DNA of 64,000 nt from Aplidium turbinatum (taxonomy: Eukaryota > Chordata > Ascidiacea > Aplousobranchia > Polyclinidae): positions 20,754,477 to 20,818,476 of the forward strand of contig OU964918.1 of the NCBI GenBank assembly GCA_918807975.1, given 5' to 3'. The notes under the pieces are model-generated. The model did no database searches. It saw only the letters and a list, made by a program, of their open reading frames with translations, and had not been told where the DNA came from. How positions within the stretch are numbered: position 1 is the stretch's first letter; each line of letters starts with the position of its first letter. Below are positions 53,929 to 64,000 of the stretch, in pieces. The position numbers and the translations under genes were made by a program.

Positions 53929-55333
53929 GTTGAGCCGGGTAACGGTTGATCCATCCGGTTTTATCGCAACGTCGTGCATGATTAGTCAACCGTTTCATAA
54001 CGAAAATATGGAAAAACTTGAAGTCCATCAGCACATGTAGTTTTAGGGATTTTGTACAAGCAGAAAAATTGTGAAGCAGTTAAATGTAAAATGGTAGGTA
54101 AAAGTAGTTTTGAGAAAAATAAGAAATGTGTTATTTTTTCCTACGATGTTTCATCGTTGTCTTAATGGAAATACTGGGATAGGTGAGGGTAACTTACTCT
54201 TTGTTTTAGTAGTTCTCGTTGCTTGATTAGCCAGTTGGTTCTTGGCAATTTTTCATGAATTTTGAAAATGGCGGCGATGTTAACAGTTGAGCCACTTGCA
54301 ATGTTCACGGTTGAGCCATGCCTTTATCATAAGGAATGTAGTTTATGAGCCGATGGTCCTTACGTACTGCCCTAATTTTGTTGTACCCAGGCCCGGATTT
54401 AGGGGGGGGCAGAAAGGGCAGTTGCCCCGGGCCCCCCGACTTTTGAAGAGCCCCTCTATGTGAAAAAAAATGTGATTTTGTGTTATTTTTTCCTTTTGGC
54501 CTTTAAAGTTTCTGCAAAATGCTGTGCAGTACTGGACTGATGCTACTGTAGACGTAGAGATGGTTTTTCGCGCCGTAGGCTTGAAAAAATTTTTTGCACG
54601 GGGGCCCCCCGATCTAAAACTGCCCCGGGCCCCCCATCAGCTAAATCCGGCCCTGGTTGTACCGTACTGTAATTGATGCGTAGAACTGGTGTCCTAGCCG
54701 GGGGCGGTCCACTGCCCCCCTTAAACTTCCATAAGAGTATTTTTTCTGTAATGCGCCAGTTTGAGGGTAATTATTTTAGCACTCTCCCCCTTATATTTTT
54801 CTCGATAGCAACGCCACTGGTAGCTAATGTTCGTTTTCTTCACAAACCTCACGAAATCGTTTCAGAAAGGTAAAAGCACCTTCGTGCAAAGTTTCCTATT
54901 CAATGATTCTCAGTGTTTTCAGAAATATAAATTTCTGTTCGTTCAGTGTTCACTGTTCTTTCATTTTAAGACACTAGACACAATACACAGTTTAAACTTT
55001 TTTTGATTGTTTATTTGAAAGATGTTCAAGAGAAGAGTTTATTGTGTTTGATGCAGATTGAGCTCTGTTTTGGGATATCTTTTGAAAGTGAAATAATGGT
55101 GGATCAACCGTGAACAACGGGTGGCTCAACCGTGAAATTTAGGGTATCATTTGAGCCGGCTAAATTTCAATTTTAAAATGCCGATAAATGATATAAATCG
55201 GGGTCAGTCCCAAACACAAACATGTTCACAAGAACCGCATAAGACTGAAATTTATCATGATGGATTCGGATTTTTGGTAAAGTTTGTCGTTAAATTTCTA
55301 TTGCAGAAAAATCGATTTCTGGCTCAACTAACT
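53929..55333. mobile_element. Candidate element with repeated GGTTGAGCC motif
   Basis: GTTGAGCC occurs at 53929, 54286 and 54310 and inverted at 55123 and 55321, concentrated towards the two ends. The left end (TAGTTGAGCCGGG) and right end (GGCTCAACTAACTAG) are roughly inverted. No target duplication could be fixed, so the bounds are approximate. A CAGGCCCGGATTTAG MITE lies inside. Confidence 0.5.
54388..54655. mobile_element. hAT MITE, CAGGCCCGGATTTAG family, copy 4
   Basis: Inverted tips CAGGCCCGGATTTAG / CTAAATCCGGCCCTG; GTTGTACC is duplicated at 54380-54387 and 54656-54663. Body 268 bp. Confidence 0.9.
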
Positions 55334-55404
55334 AGACCTTCCCCTAGTCCTTGTCTTCTCTATGTCGCCTATGTGTCACCCACGGGAAGGTGCTACATCA
55401 GAGG

Positions 55405-56200
55405 CACCCATTTGTTACAAATATACCCAACAGTGGGTATGGTTGTAACAAATGGGCGGTATGGTTGTAACAGCATGCTGAATGTGTTAAAATTTAAGTA
55501 CAAAACAAACACACAGTTAGCCAAATACTAACAAACACAAAGAAAAAGAACGAATTTGACAACATTAGTCACACTTGAATTGGTATTTTTAAAGGCGAAG
55601 CAGCAGTGTTGCAAAGCATGTAAACTAGTTTGGCTGACATGAAGTTAATTAAGCTTTTATTAGCACATCAGGAGGTACTCCACGTTCAATTTTCCTTTTT
55701 GACCATCGTGGCATACTATGTAAAACAAAATACAAGTATTGATGTTCTTATATGTGGGTGAGCATTTTTCATGTTTAGGCTATATGGTAACAAACAATTC
55801 AAAAATATTTGCGGTATGGTTGTAACACCGTGTTACAACCATACTCAAGTGTGTGAGCCATGTTTCCTCGAGCTTAGCTACTGAACGACTTGTAATTTGA
55901 AGTCCACAAACACACCTACTGATAGCTAAAACTACAAGCAACACCTTAAACAGCTTGAACTTAACATATTCAAAACACTTTTGAAGCAAAACAAAATCTA
56001 GTAAAATTTAAAAAAGTTTGTTTGTTACCTGAAAAACAGATTTTTGTTGATAAAACTTTCTTGCAGAAGCGAAGGTCTTCACCAAACTGCATGCACATGT
56101 ACAGATTATACCTAATGGCGTTATCACATGACGAAAAGGTTCACCGCGTTGGGAGAAAATCACAGTGTTACAACCATACCACTGTTACAACCATACAAGC
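55405..56200. mobile_element. Candidate element with repeated GTATGGTTGTAACA motif
   Basis: GTATGGTTGTAACA lies at 55437, 55459 and 55814 and inverted at 55831, 56166 and 56183. Two direct copies sit at the left end, two inverted at the right end and a head-to-head pair in the middle. This suits subterminal binding sites of a transposase. Exact ends and TSD were not resolved. No coding region. Confidence 0.55.
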
Positions 56201-56342
56201 TCTCCCCTACCTTATACATAAAAGGTTTTTTTCCCTCACTCTCTTGTTCGAAGGTAAACCAATCGCTTGCATGTTAAATTTAGCTCAATTTTGCAAAATC
56301 GTAGACGAGGCTAGTAGGCTACTCAATGAATATGAGGCGACT

Positions 56343-56655
56343 TTTGTTTGTTTGTTTGTTTATCTTTATCCTGCATTGCGAGAAAGCGGACTTGAGCGCT
56401 ATGCATCGGTGTACGCCTTCCGACGTACACCTGACCCACGCTGCAGCCGACAGCAATGTCTGTTTCCGGTTGTCTACTGTACTTATGACTTAAATTTGGT
56501 ACTACCCATTACTCGAAATCGATCACTGGGTAGAGGCAATTATCGTAAAGTTTCTTGCCCAGAGAAACAACAGCAAGTGCGAGTGGCTGGAGTCGAACAT
56601 GCAGGCTTTCGACTGTGAGCCCAACGCGCTAACCACTCGCCATTGCTGCCGAACC
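56343..56655 (-). mobile_element. tRNA-derived SINE with AAAC tail
   Basis: On the minus strand: A box GGCGAGTGGTTAGCGCGTTG, B box GTTCGACTCC, a central block with CTGGGCAAGAAACTTTACG and CTCTACCCAG, and a tail of AAAC repeats (TTTGTTTGTTTG on plus). It differs from the AATC-tailed SINE in body and tail. The plus-strand ORF 56022-56618 runs through it and is not a gene. Confidence 0.8.
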
Positions 56656-57012
56656 AATCAATGAAATGGCGTAGGCTATACCGACTGTAAAGTATTCGTA
56701 AAATACTCAAATGAAATTACAAGTTTATTATGATGTGCTTTACAGAAATACCAAAGTGTAAGTTTTATGAGCTTGAAGCTCAATTTCAGGTGGTAAAAAT
56801 TTGTAAGGCCAAATTTACCAACGCCATTACATTGATAAGAATTCGCTGTAGGCTACATTTATTTAGTGCGATTTTGCAAATTGATGGATTTAACACAAAA
56901 AGATTGCTTTATTTTTTTATCAAGTTACTTATAGAATTTGATCCATTAAAGAACATCTGAGAACATTTTCAACTGACGCATTTATTTTAGCAGGTAGCTT
57001 TACGTTTTGTAC
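56656..57012. other. No recognised gene
   Basis: The short ORF at 56730-56960 has no recognised domain. Confidence 0.35.
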
Positions 57013-57335
57013 TTTTTACCCAGGGATATCTAAAGAAGGCGATACGAAGGCGTTTATTACGTCTGACAATAGAAGGGCTTTTGTTTATCGTAAAATGACA
57101 ATTGGCACCGATAGTAGTTTAATAAATCTTGTTATGATAACTTGCATTGCGCTAATAGCATCAGGCCTGGATATTCACAGAATGCTCATGGTTGCTTGTT
57201 AATTCAACTACTGTACCCAAACCCATATACTTGCTTTACATGTAGCCTACTGCAAAGGCTTTGTTATAAAAAACAGCTTACTGATAACTTTTCAACTGTC
57301 TTTCCAAACAAGTATTCTTTAAATATGCTCTACGT

Positions 57336-58493
57336 CAGGGCTTCTCAAACTATGGGTCGCGACCCCAAATGGGGTCGCGTAATGAAATTTTGGGGTCGTA
57401 ATGAAATTCTAGTGCCGGTGGGTTGTAGTCTTGCCATGATGTCAATTGACCGCAACCGTCGGTGCGAACTGTCGAACGATAAAATATAATCAATCGTAAC
57501 AATTGATGCATTGTTACGCTATCATTGCTGTAACGTGCTGACCAAAAGTAACCTTACCGCTCGCATTATGATTTCAGAGTAGCTTATCAACTAGTTTCTG
57601 AAGGAACCAGTTACAAGATTATCTGACTATGGATCAGTGGTTAGGTTCCGTAGATTCATGCGGTAACAATTGCAAGCACAAAGAAAACAATTGATAAGTC
57701 AGAAAGAAAAAGAAAATATAATGATCAAAATGATCCGTTTTAATGTCATTAACGTGGATGTCCCCATAATGCAACAAAACTTTAATTGCAACAAAACTGT
57801 TGGTGTTTTATTTAAATCCAAGATGTTGAAACTTGACTTTAATCCGATCATATATTTAAATGAAAAACGTATCTGCTTTGAGACCTAGTGAAATATTTAG
57901 GAGTAATAATTAACGACTTGCTATCCGATGATGAAGACACGAAACGGCAATTACGGTCGTTGTATTGTGCTGGAAACATGTTAAAAGCAAGGTTTTCCAA
58001 ATGTTTGATTGCTGTTAAAAATGTGTTGTTTCGTTCCTATTGTATGCCTTTTTATGCCTGTCAACTATGGTGCAACTATCTTTTATCCAGTAGTAATCGC
58101 TTACGTGTTGGATACAATAATTGTTGCAGAATGTTGTTTAATCTGCAGAGACGACGCAGCATCACCTCTGCATTCGTTGATAACAATACCACAACTTTTC
58201 AAGCTCTCATTCGTAAAAAATTACACCAGTTTGTAACACGATGTAACTTGTTTTCCAATCAATGAATTTATGAAATAATGCCAACAGACTGTTACTATCA
58301 ATCTTTGTATGTGGTACAATGCAACTCAGCTCTTCGGAGTTGAGTATCTGCTTTGTTTCTACATTTTATGTTTAATTGTAAAATGGACCATGTTGAGTCT
58401 GATGTAAATAAATAAATAAATACATAAATGGGGTCGCATAGAAATATATTTTTCAAAATGGGGTCGCAGAACAAAAAAGTTTGAGAAGCCCTG
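57336..58493 (+). mobile_element. hAT (Charlie-like) element with LINE inside, nested in copy b
   Basis: Starts CAGGGCTTCTCAAACT and ends with the complement; GGGTCGC words lie just inside both ends. The flank CTCTACGT at the left recurs as GTCTACGT on the right, one base out of register. At about 57628 a reading MDQWLGSVDSCGNNCKHKEN, with KKRKYN further on in another frame, resembles the N-terminus of ZBED/hAT transposases. This suggests a truncated autonomous copy. Confidence 0.7.
57660..58430 (+). mobile_element. LINE 3' part (non-LTR reverse transcriptase), 5'-truncated
   Basis: The reading has NCNKTVGVLFKSKMLKLDF and then, after one frame change at about 57886, VKYLGVIINDLLSDDEDTKR, LYCAGNMLKARFSKCLIAVK and FRSYCMPFYACQLWCNYLL, ending QFVTRCNLFSNQ with a stop at 58265. 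This is the region after the YxDD box of a LINE reverse transcriptase (thumb and C-terminal part). A 3' untranslated end with GTCTGATGTAAATAAATAAA follows. The 5' boundary is approximate. Confidence 0.8.
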
Positions 58494-58704
58494 CGTCTAC
58501 GTAACATTTGCTAACTGTCCTCTGTAGCTCATTGTACCAGCTGCACTACAAAACTTTCTAAGATTTAAAAAAGAACCACATGTTTAAAGCACTACAAACT
58601 ACCGCCCTGGTAGTGTCATGAGAATAAGGCAATCGCTGCGAGCCTTCATAACCCCTTCTCTAGATATCCCTGTTTTTACAGCAAACAATACGTGCTCATT
58701 ATAT

Positions 58705-59569
58705 CAGGGATATCTGAAAAAGGGGATACGAAGGCTTTTATTACATCCGACAGTACTGAAGGGCTTCTGTTTATCGGAAATAGGCTAATTTGTTTATTGC
58801 AAAATGACAATTGGCACCAATAGCCTACTAATTTAATAAACCTTTTTATGATACCCTGCATTGCGTTTTTACCATCAGGCGCAGATATTCACTGAATGCT
58901 CATGATTACTTGTTAATTCAACGACTCGTATACTTGCCATATAGCCTACATCTAGCCTACTGCAAGGGCTTTGTTAAAAAAAATAGCTTACTGGCAACCT
59001 TTTAACTGTCTTTTCAAAGAAGTATTTTTTAAATATGCTCCACATTAGCGCTTTCCAACCAGTGGGTCTCGAAGCTATTTCAGATGGGGCGCGAAGCTTT
59101 TGTAAATGTGCAATTTTCGATTAGATTGGGAAGTTATTGCAGTATCATTACGTAACAATTATGCAACAAAAGTAAGAAATATGCAACAATTAGAACTATA
59201 TGTCTAATAATATCCAAGCTCAAGTTTTGCATTAATCGTAAATTGCATGTGGATTGTGGATACATAGTTTCTTTTCTCATTAATTTGTTTTTCATTCGTT
59301 TAGTCATATCTCATTGTGGGTCGCACGAAACAATTGCAATAAAAGTGGGTCGAGAACTTAAAAAGTTATAGAAGTACTTTTCTACATAACATTTGCTGTC
59401 TTCAGTACCGGTAGCTGACTGTACCAGCTGCACTACAAAACTTTCTGCAATTTAAAAAAGAACCGCATGTTTAACGCGGTACCAACTACCGCCCTTCTAA
59501 TGTCGTGAGAAAAAGGCAATCGCTGTAAGCCTTCGTATCCCCCTCTTTAGATATCCTCGTCATATACAA
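58705..59569. mobile_element. hAT MITE, CAGGGATATCTA family, copy c, with nested hAT-like insert
   Basis: Starts CAGGGATATCTG and ends near TAGATATCCTCG. Its target duplication is unclear. A related GGGTCGC-type insert (about 59049-59388) sits at the same relative site (CTCCACAT ... TTCTACAT) as the insert in copy b. Confidence 0.65.
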
Positions 59570-60432
59570 CCCTCAAAATGAAGACTAGGGGCATTTAAAA
59601 CAAAACTATCGTTTTGCTAACCCAGGGGTTCATAAATTGAGACTCACGGACTTTATGTGGCTCCTGGAAAGATTCAAGGGCTCTACGAAAGACCAGTGAA
59701 ATTTATAAGAACGCATTGGAATAGAATCAAAGTCCAAACTGAGCCACCTTTGCCCTTTCAAAAACGTTTTTTTTACCTTGTTAGCGGCTCGTTTTGTTTG
59801 CTTTCAAATGAAGCCACAAATTTGGTGGATGATGGAACGTTGGATTGAAGCAAGATATTGAAAACGCAATTGGAGAGTCACGTGCCTCTTGCGATAGGCC
59901 GCCAAAATATTATTGCGTTTCCCACAGTTCTCTTTAATATCATTTTTGCAAAAATAAACAAACCCGTATGAAACAATAGGTAGGCTAATGTTTGTTTGTA
60001 ATTAGGGTAGAGAGTTCTATTAAAAATTCAAAGAAGGGTCCGTATATCAGAAATACTTAGTCGCCATTATCATGTTTGATGAAATAATTCTTAATAATAC
60101 AGCGTGAGCCAACAAAGCCAATTGCAAAAACAAAATCGCATCTATGAATAAAGTGCATGACAGAATCGCAATGAAAATGAGAGCAGCGTAAGACCGCATG
60201 TTTCAAAACGTTAGCTTACAAGAAAAAAGATCTTATTCCCAAATAGTCAATACAATCGCTGTGCTGTCAACTGAATCATAGGAAAATGTGCGCGTAGAGC
60301 GATTCAAAGCAGAAACTCGTTCATTCTCAGTTAAGATGGCACAACGGCGCATGCTCTGGAAAGTTTAGGAACAGACCAGCCACAAATTGAAAAGCAAAAG
60401 CACTGACTGAGATCAAGAGGCTCGAATACGAA
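59570..60432. other. Downstream flank of PDCD5: no gene recognised
   Basis: Only short ORFs (59657-59848) without a recognised domain. No clear poly(A) signal for PDCD5 was identified. Confidence 0.35.
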
Positions 60433-60471
60433 TTAGTCGGAATCAGAATCCATCACTCGCCGGCGTTCAAA
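60433..60471 (-). CDS. PDCD5: PDCD5 last exon
   Basis: Acceptor TTACGCAG, 12 codons FERRRVMDSDSD and stop TAA at 60435-60433, matching the FNRRKVMDSDED-type end of the family but shorter by about four acidic residues. Confidence 0.92.
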   Translation of the reverse strand, partial: FERRRVMDSDSD

Positions 60472-61882
60472 CTGCGTAAAAATACAATCTATTAGTTTGG
60501 ATTAACTTAATTTTTCAGTCTAAAAGCGCAGAATACCTCTTTTTATTGCATCATAAACAAGATGACTTTTCTTTTGCCAGCTAGGTGTTTCACTATATAA
60601 GACTTAGCTTTGGTGTGTAATTGCGATTTACGTATTCATATCTGATGGCAAGATTGCATTATAAGACTAAACTACACCGTCAAAAAATCTTCGTTTGGTT
60701 CCATTCAGTCAAACAAAGGTTGGACAACATTGTTATAAAGCAATAGCAGAATGGAAAATGATGTAATGTTAAAAAGTTACTTCTTTTAATAAGACAGGCA
60801 GGCGTGACATACAGTTAAAATAAATGAAATTGGTAGAAGGTTATTGTTTCACTGACCACTCATAGCAAAACTTACCTTGACCTTTGTTTTCTGAGATTTT
60901 CCGCTAACTTCTTCAAGGAATCCAACCAACTGGGCATCTGTCATCTACCGCAAAACAAAACAGGTTTGTGAGGGCCATACAACAAGTGCCCATAGCATTT
61001 TTGATTTTATTTCCTACTTTTCTGGATGGCTTAAACTCAGTTTCATTTCTACACTCCGTGGTCAGAACGACCATAAGCTTAACGAACAGCCAACAGTTTC
61101 ATGAAGTGTTGGATTTCTTTCAGTCTAACACCATCTTCACACAAAAATTACCTTTTCTGCTATCTGGCCCCTTTGAGCCATGGATATGAGGATGCGTTCA
61201 ACTTGTTTTGCTTTATCCGGCTTCACCAAAGCAATGCTGTTTACTGCAAAAAAGGAGATTTAATGGTGAAGTACGGTTACGTAGTGAGCAATATTTAAAT
61301 ATACCTAATCTTCACTGGTACTTATTTTTATGCTTAGATGGCAGCTGACATCAATTGGCGACCCTATGGGCTTTCGCTGTCGTCCTTGATGGAAAGAATT
61401 TCTCTAATTAGTGTTTGTGATGATTTATCCATGGATGATTGACGATCGTATTTCACAAACAGAATCAAATAAACTAAACAATGCTCAACACCTAAGCACT
61501 TTTTACTTATTAAGAAAAAAAAAAACAACTACAAGATTAAATCAGACAGCTTTGCATGAGGCTAATGTTACGTGTGATGTTCTATTGCTCTCCTAATACA
61601 AAAGTATAATAAAATAAATACCAAATCGGCTCGCAAAACTAATTTTCAGACCTTGTTGTGTGACACATTATGAAATCAAGCTTTCTATGGTACTTGAAAT
61701 GAAAGTTGGGTCTCAGTCCAAAGTAAATTTTACCAATGATACTAACATGTACTAATATGATAATACATACGATAAAAAGCAGCTGAAAAAATTCAATCAA
61801 CTCTAGCATATGCAGCTTACATCTTGCCCGAGCATTTTGATCAAGAATTTGTGACAACATAGAATTCATCATCTCTTCTTGT
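60433..61882 (-). CDS. PDCD5: Programmed cell death protein 5, last four coding exons
   Basis: Four exons, 61882-61821, 61243-61152, 60944-60876 and 60471-60433, join in frame with GT-AG introns. They read QEEMMNSMLSQILDQNARAR, LNSIALVKPDKAKQVERILI, SMAQRGQIAEK, MTDAQLVGFLEEVSGKSQKT and KVK, then FERRRVMDSDSD and a stop. This is the conserved helical core and acidic C-terminus of PDCD5 (TFAR19), a small DNA-binding-fold protein of eukaryotes and archaea tied to apoptosis and TRiC/tubulin folding. The family is about 125 residues; some 86 are here. The first exon, coding the N-terminal 30-35 residues, was not found up to 64000 and may lie beyond the window. Confidence 0.93.
60876..60944 (-). 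CDS. PDCD5: PDCD5 internal exon
   Basis: Acceptor GCGGTAG, 23 codons MTDAQLVGFLEEVSGKSQKT and KVK, donor GTAAGT. The Met is internal, aligning with VSEQGLIEIL of other PDCD5 proteins. Confidence 0.92.
61152..61243 (-). CDS. PDCD5: PDCD5 internal exon
   Basis: Acceptor TTTTGCAG, reads LNSIALVKPDKAKQVERILI and SMAQRGQIAEK with the carried-over base, donor GTAATT. Confidence 0.93.
61821..61882 (-). CDS. PDCD5: PDCD5 internal exon (first one seen)
   Basis: Acceptor TGTTTCAG, then A completing the previous codon, then QEEMMNSMLSQILDQNARAR. It leaves one base before donor GTAAGC. Confidence 0.9.
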
Positions 61883-62023
61883 CTGAAACATGTTGCAGTT
61901 GTATGAAAGTAATAGTTTACCAAAATCAATTTTATTAATCAGAAAACTAGCTGGCACCAGGTGGGGTGCGTCTCCAAACGTCTTGCGCGTTTCTACTCTA
62001 GCACTGCTATTCAGTGGCGAAAT

Positions 62024-62515
62024 CAGGGATATCTAAAGAAGGGGGATACGAAGGCTCTCAGTAATAGCCTTATTTTGAAGACACTACCAGGGGCGGTAGT
62101 TTGTAGGGCGTTAAACACGCGGTTGTTTTAAAATTGCAGAAAGTTTTGTAGTACAGCTGGTACAGTCAGCTACAGAAAACAGTTAGCAAATGTTAGGTAG
62201 AATATACTTAAAGAACACTTGTTTGGAAAGACAGTTGAAAAGTTACCAGTAAGCTGTTTTTCTTAACAAAGCCTTTGCAGCAGACTAGATATAAAACAAG
62301 TAGGCTATACGGGTAATTGAATTAACAAGTAGCCATGAGCAATTGAGCATGCAGTGAATATCCAGGCCTGATGCTAATAGCGCAATGCAGGTTATCATAA
62401 CAAGATTTATGAAACTCCTATCGGTGCCAATTGTCATTTTACGATAAATAAACAGAAACCCTTCAATTGTCAGAGGTAATAAAAGCCTTCGTATCCCCTT
62501 TTTTAGATATCCCTG
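62024..62515. mobile_element. hAT MITE, CAGGGATATCTA family, copy d (uninterrupted)
   Basis: Starts CAGGGATATCTAAAGAAGG and ends TAGATATCCCTG. GGCGAAAT (62016-62023) and AGCGAAAA (62516-62523) are an imperfect duplication. At 492 bp it gives the ancestral size of copies a to c. Confidence 0.85.
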
Positions 62516-62523
62516 AGCGAAAA

Positions 62524-63800
62524 TACCATGCTCCTGTGTGGGAACGATGTGCACACATTGAAAAAGTTGACATCTAATTACAAGATTCAATGCGCACAAT
62601 CATCGTAGCGCTTAACCGACCCCAGTACAATGGACACCGACAATGAGCGCAATGTCTCCATCACATCTAAGAGAAACCACAACCAAACTAAATCATAGAC
62701 TTCAAGAAGCTGGCAATGCATGGAGTAACACACCATGATAAAACATAATCCAAAAAAAAAAAAACTCTCATCGATAGACTAAGATCATCTCATCCTTTTT
62801 ACAACCAAACAATCAAGAACTATGATCGAAATCACGAATGAAAAGAATATATTGAACAAAGAATCGGCCACGCGGTGAAGACATCATCGACGATCCAAAG
62901 CTACTTCTCCCAGGTTTTTCGACATGCAATAGAAAAGAAATGGATCGGCTACAATAGAATCTAATCTATTGATGCCCAACTGCTACTTAAATTTTTATTT
63001 AAAAACTTGACAACGAGCTTCACGTGCGAAAATGCCATACGAAATTACTACAAAGACAAAGTACTATGCAGAATAAACTCATTGACAAAAATTATTTTGG
63101 TGTAAAACACAAGCATCCCGTAACAGCACGTAGGGTGCCATCTATGGCAGTGTTGATATTGATATTGGGACAATGGCCAATGTGACGTTAAACAGGTTTG
63201 CAGCATTCTGTTGCAAAATTGACAAGGATTAGGGGTATGCTAGACCTAGCTGGGCAATCATTTAGGTTTCGTTGAGCTAAAGTTGTTATTTTTGGGGACA
63301 CTAAAAGCGCTTTTACGTTCTGGCTCAAGAATTGCCATCACGAACAATTATTATTCATCAATTAAAGGCTGATTTATAGTTTATATTTATGAATGACCTT
63401 TCCTGTTGTTGTTGCTGTTGTTTTTGCTTGTCAGGGTTCATTGCCTGCAACACAAGAACATTTTTTAATAAAAAAATAATATCGGAAATCAATTTGTCTA
63501 AAATGTCTTATCATTTTTCTTTCGTTATCAGACGGTTTAAGAGTTTACACGTATTCGTAAATATACAGCAAAAGCCTAAAGTCAAGTTCAACCGTTGACG
63601 ATCAACCAACCACTACCTATAAAAAGCTTCACAAAATCACAAACGTTCTCCTTGTCAAGAGGTGAAATAGATTCCAAACAATAAGATAAAGTCTATAAAG
63701 AAATCCACCAAATTAGACAATGGCAGAAGAGATAATGGACACTTTGGGCAGTGATCAATTATCCTGAAAATCTATATGGTAGTATTCCATTCATTTGTTC
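62524..63800. other. No recognised gene
   Basis: Searched for the missing PDCD5 N-terminal exon without success. About 62640-63130 has readings (for example SHLRETTTKLNHRLQEAGNA) that look protein-like in broken frames and may be an old mobile element. Confidence 0.35.
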
Positions 63801-63805
63801 CTTCT

Positions 63806-64000
63806 TTAGTGTACGAGACCTGACGTCCTCCAGTTTTTGCATCTATTTCGCCATGCTTCCAGGTTGTTAGGGTTAATAGAATCCAGATTCCTAATCCTTA
63901 CAATGATATCTCACCAACTCTAGCCATCTTTTTTTTTGGCCTTCCGATTTTCTTGCCTTGGATAGAAATAATTATTGTCATTACTGGAGCCTTGTCATCA
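63806..64000 (-). pseudogene. LINE (non-LTR retrotransposon) C-terminal fragment
   Basis: On the minus strand, two frames give IGRPKK then RWLELVRYHCKD, and IRNLDSINPNNLEAWRNRCK followed by NWRTSGLVH and a stop. The RPK..WL....D ... W R pattern is the conserved C-terminal tail of endonuclease/RT-type LINEs. At least two frame changes are present. It continues beyond the window. Confidence 0.65.

Larger units (their letters stand above)
57021..58672. mobile_element. hAT MITE, CAGGGATATCTA family, copy b, with nested hAT and LINE
   Basis: Starts CAGGGATATCTAAAGAAGG and ends TAGATATCCCTG. TTTTTACC (57013-57020) and TTTTTACA (58673-58680) form a 7/8 duplication. The insertion at 57336-58493 splits it at CTCTACGT. 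Confidence 0.8.

Noticed and set aside
56022-56618. 198-codon plus-strand ORF, the longest outside the retroelement
   Set aside because: It runs through the GTATGGTTGTAACA repeats and then through a tRNA-derived SINE read backwards; no domain and no conserved frame.
62590-63130. Protein-like readings such as SHLRETTTKLNHRLQEAGNA
   Set aside because: Broken frames and no family I could name; may be an old mobile element but cannot be supported.
1-64000. CRISPR array, bacterial operon or riboswitch
   Set aside because: The sequence is a spliced animal genome; repeats found are tandem, SINE or transposon repeats without spacer structure.

Overview
The window is metazoan nuclear DNA: AT-rich, with spliced genes, canonical GT/AG introns and a very high load of transposable elements. 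Two host genes are clear, both on the minus strand. SPAG6 (37165-48102) is the axonemal central-pair armadillo protein. All ten coding exons can be assembled to 508 codons, close to the usual length of about 509. PDCD5 (60433-61882) is represented by its last four coding exons; its 5' end was not found before the window ends. An animal with motile cilia or flagella is implied. A marine invertebrate would fit the repeat content, but the species cannot be fixed from this sequence.

Layout. 1-6300: hAT-like and other 8-bp-TSD elements, one nested inside another. 6689-9320: a large palindromic element. 9328-17474: a piggyBac copy (TTAA ends, broken transposase) carrying three further levels of insertions. 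18467-24064: a hAT-like element holding a direct-repeat (LTR-like) pair, one member of which contains another hAT copy while the other is the empty site. 24665-26936: more hAT elements. 27748-36523: an element with about 580-bp inverted repeats, a TA target duplication and a decayed gene joining a PIN/FEN-like nuclease to a CXC (TSO1/tesmin-like) domain. A young Ty3/Gypsy LTR element (29039-33812) and two nested hAT copies sit inside it. 37165-48102: SPAG6, whose introns hold SINEs, hAT elements, a LINE end and a fragment of 28S rRNA carried in a hAT-like transposon. 48.1-60.4 kb: LINE 3' ends, SINEs, MITEs and elements with repeated subterminal motifs. 60.4-61.9 kb: PDCD5. 62.0-64.0 kb: a MITE and a LINE C-terminal fragment.

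The target-site duplications (TSDs) are well enough kept that the order of insertions can be read in several places. In one case a piggyBac landed inside the TSD of an older element. The most novel-looking object is the PIN-nuclease/CXC transposon-like unit. No tRNA gene, CRISPR array or active-looking rRNA gene was found.
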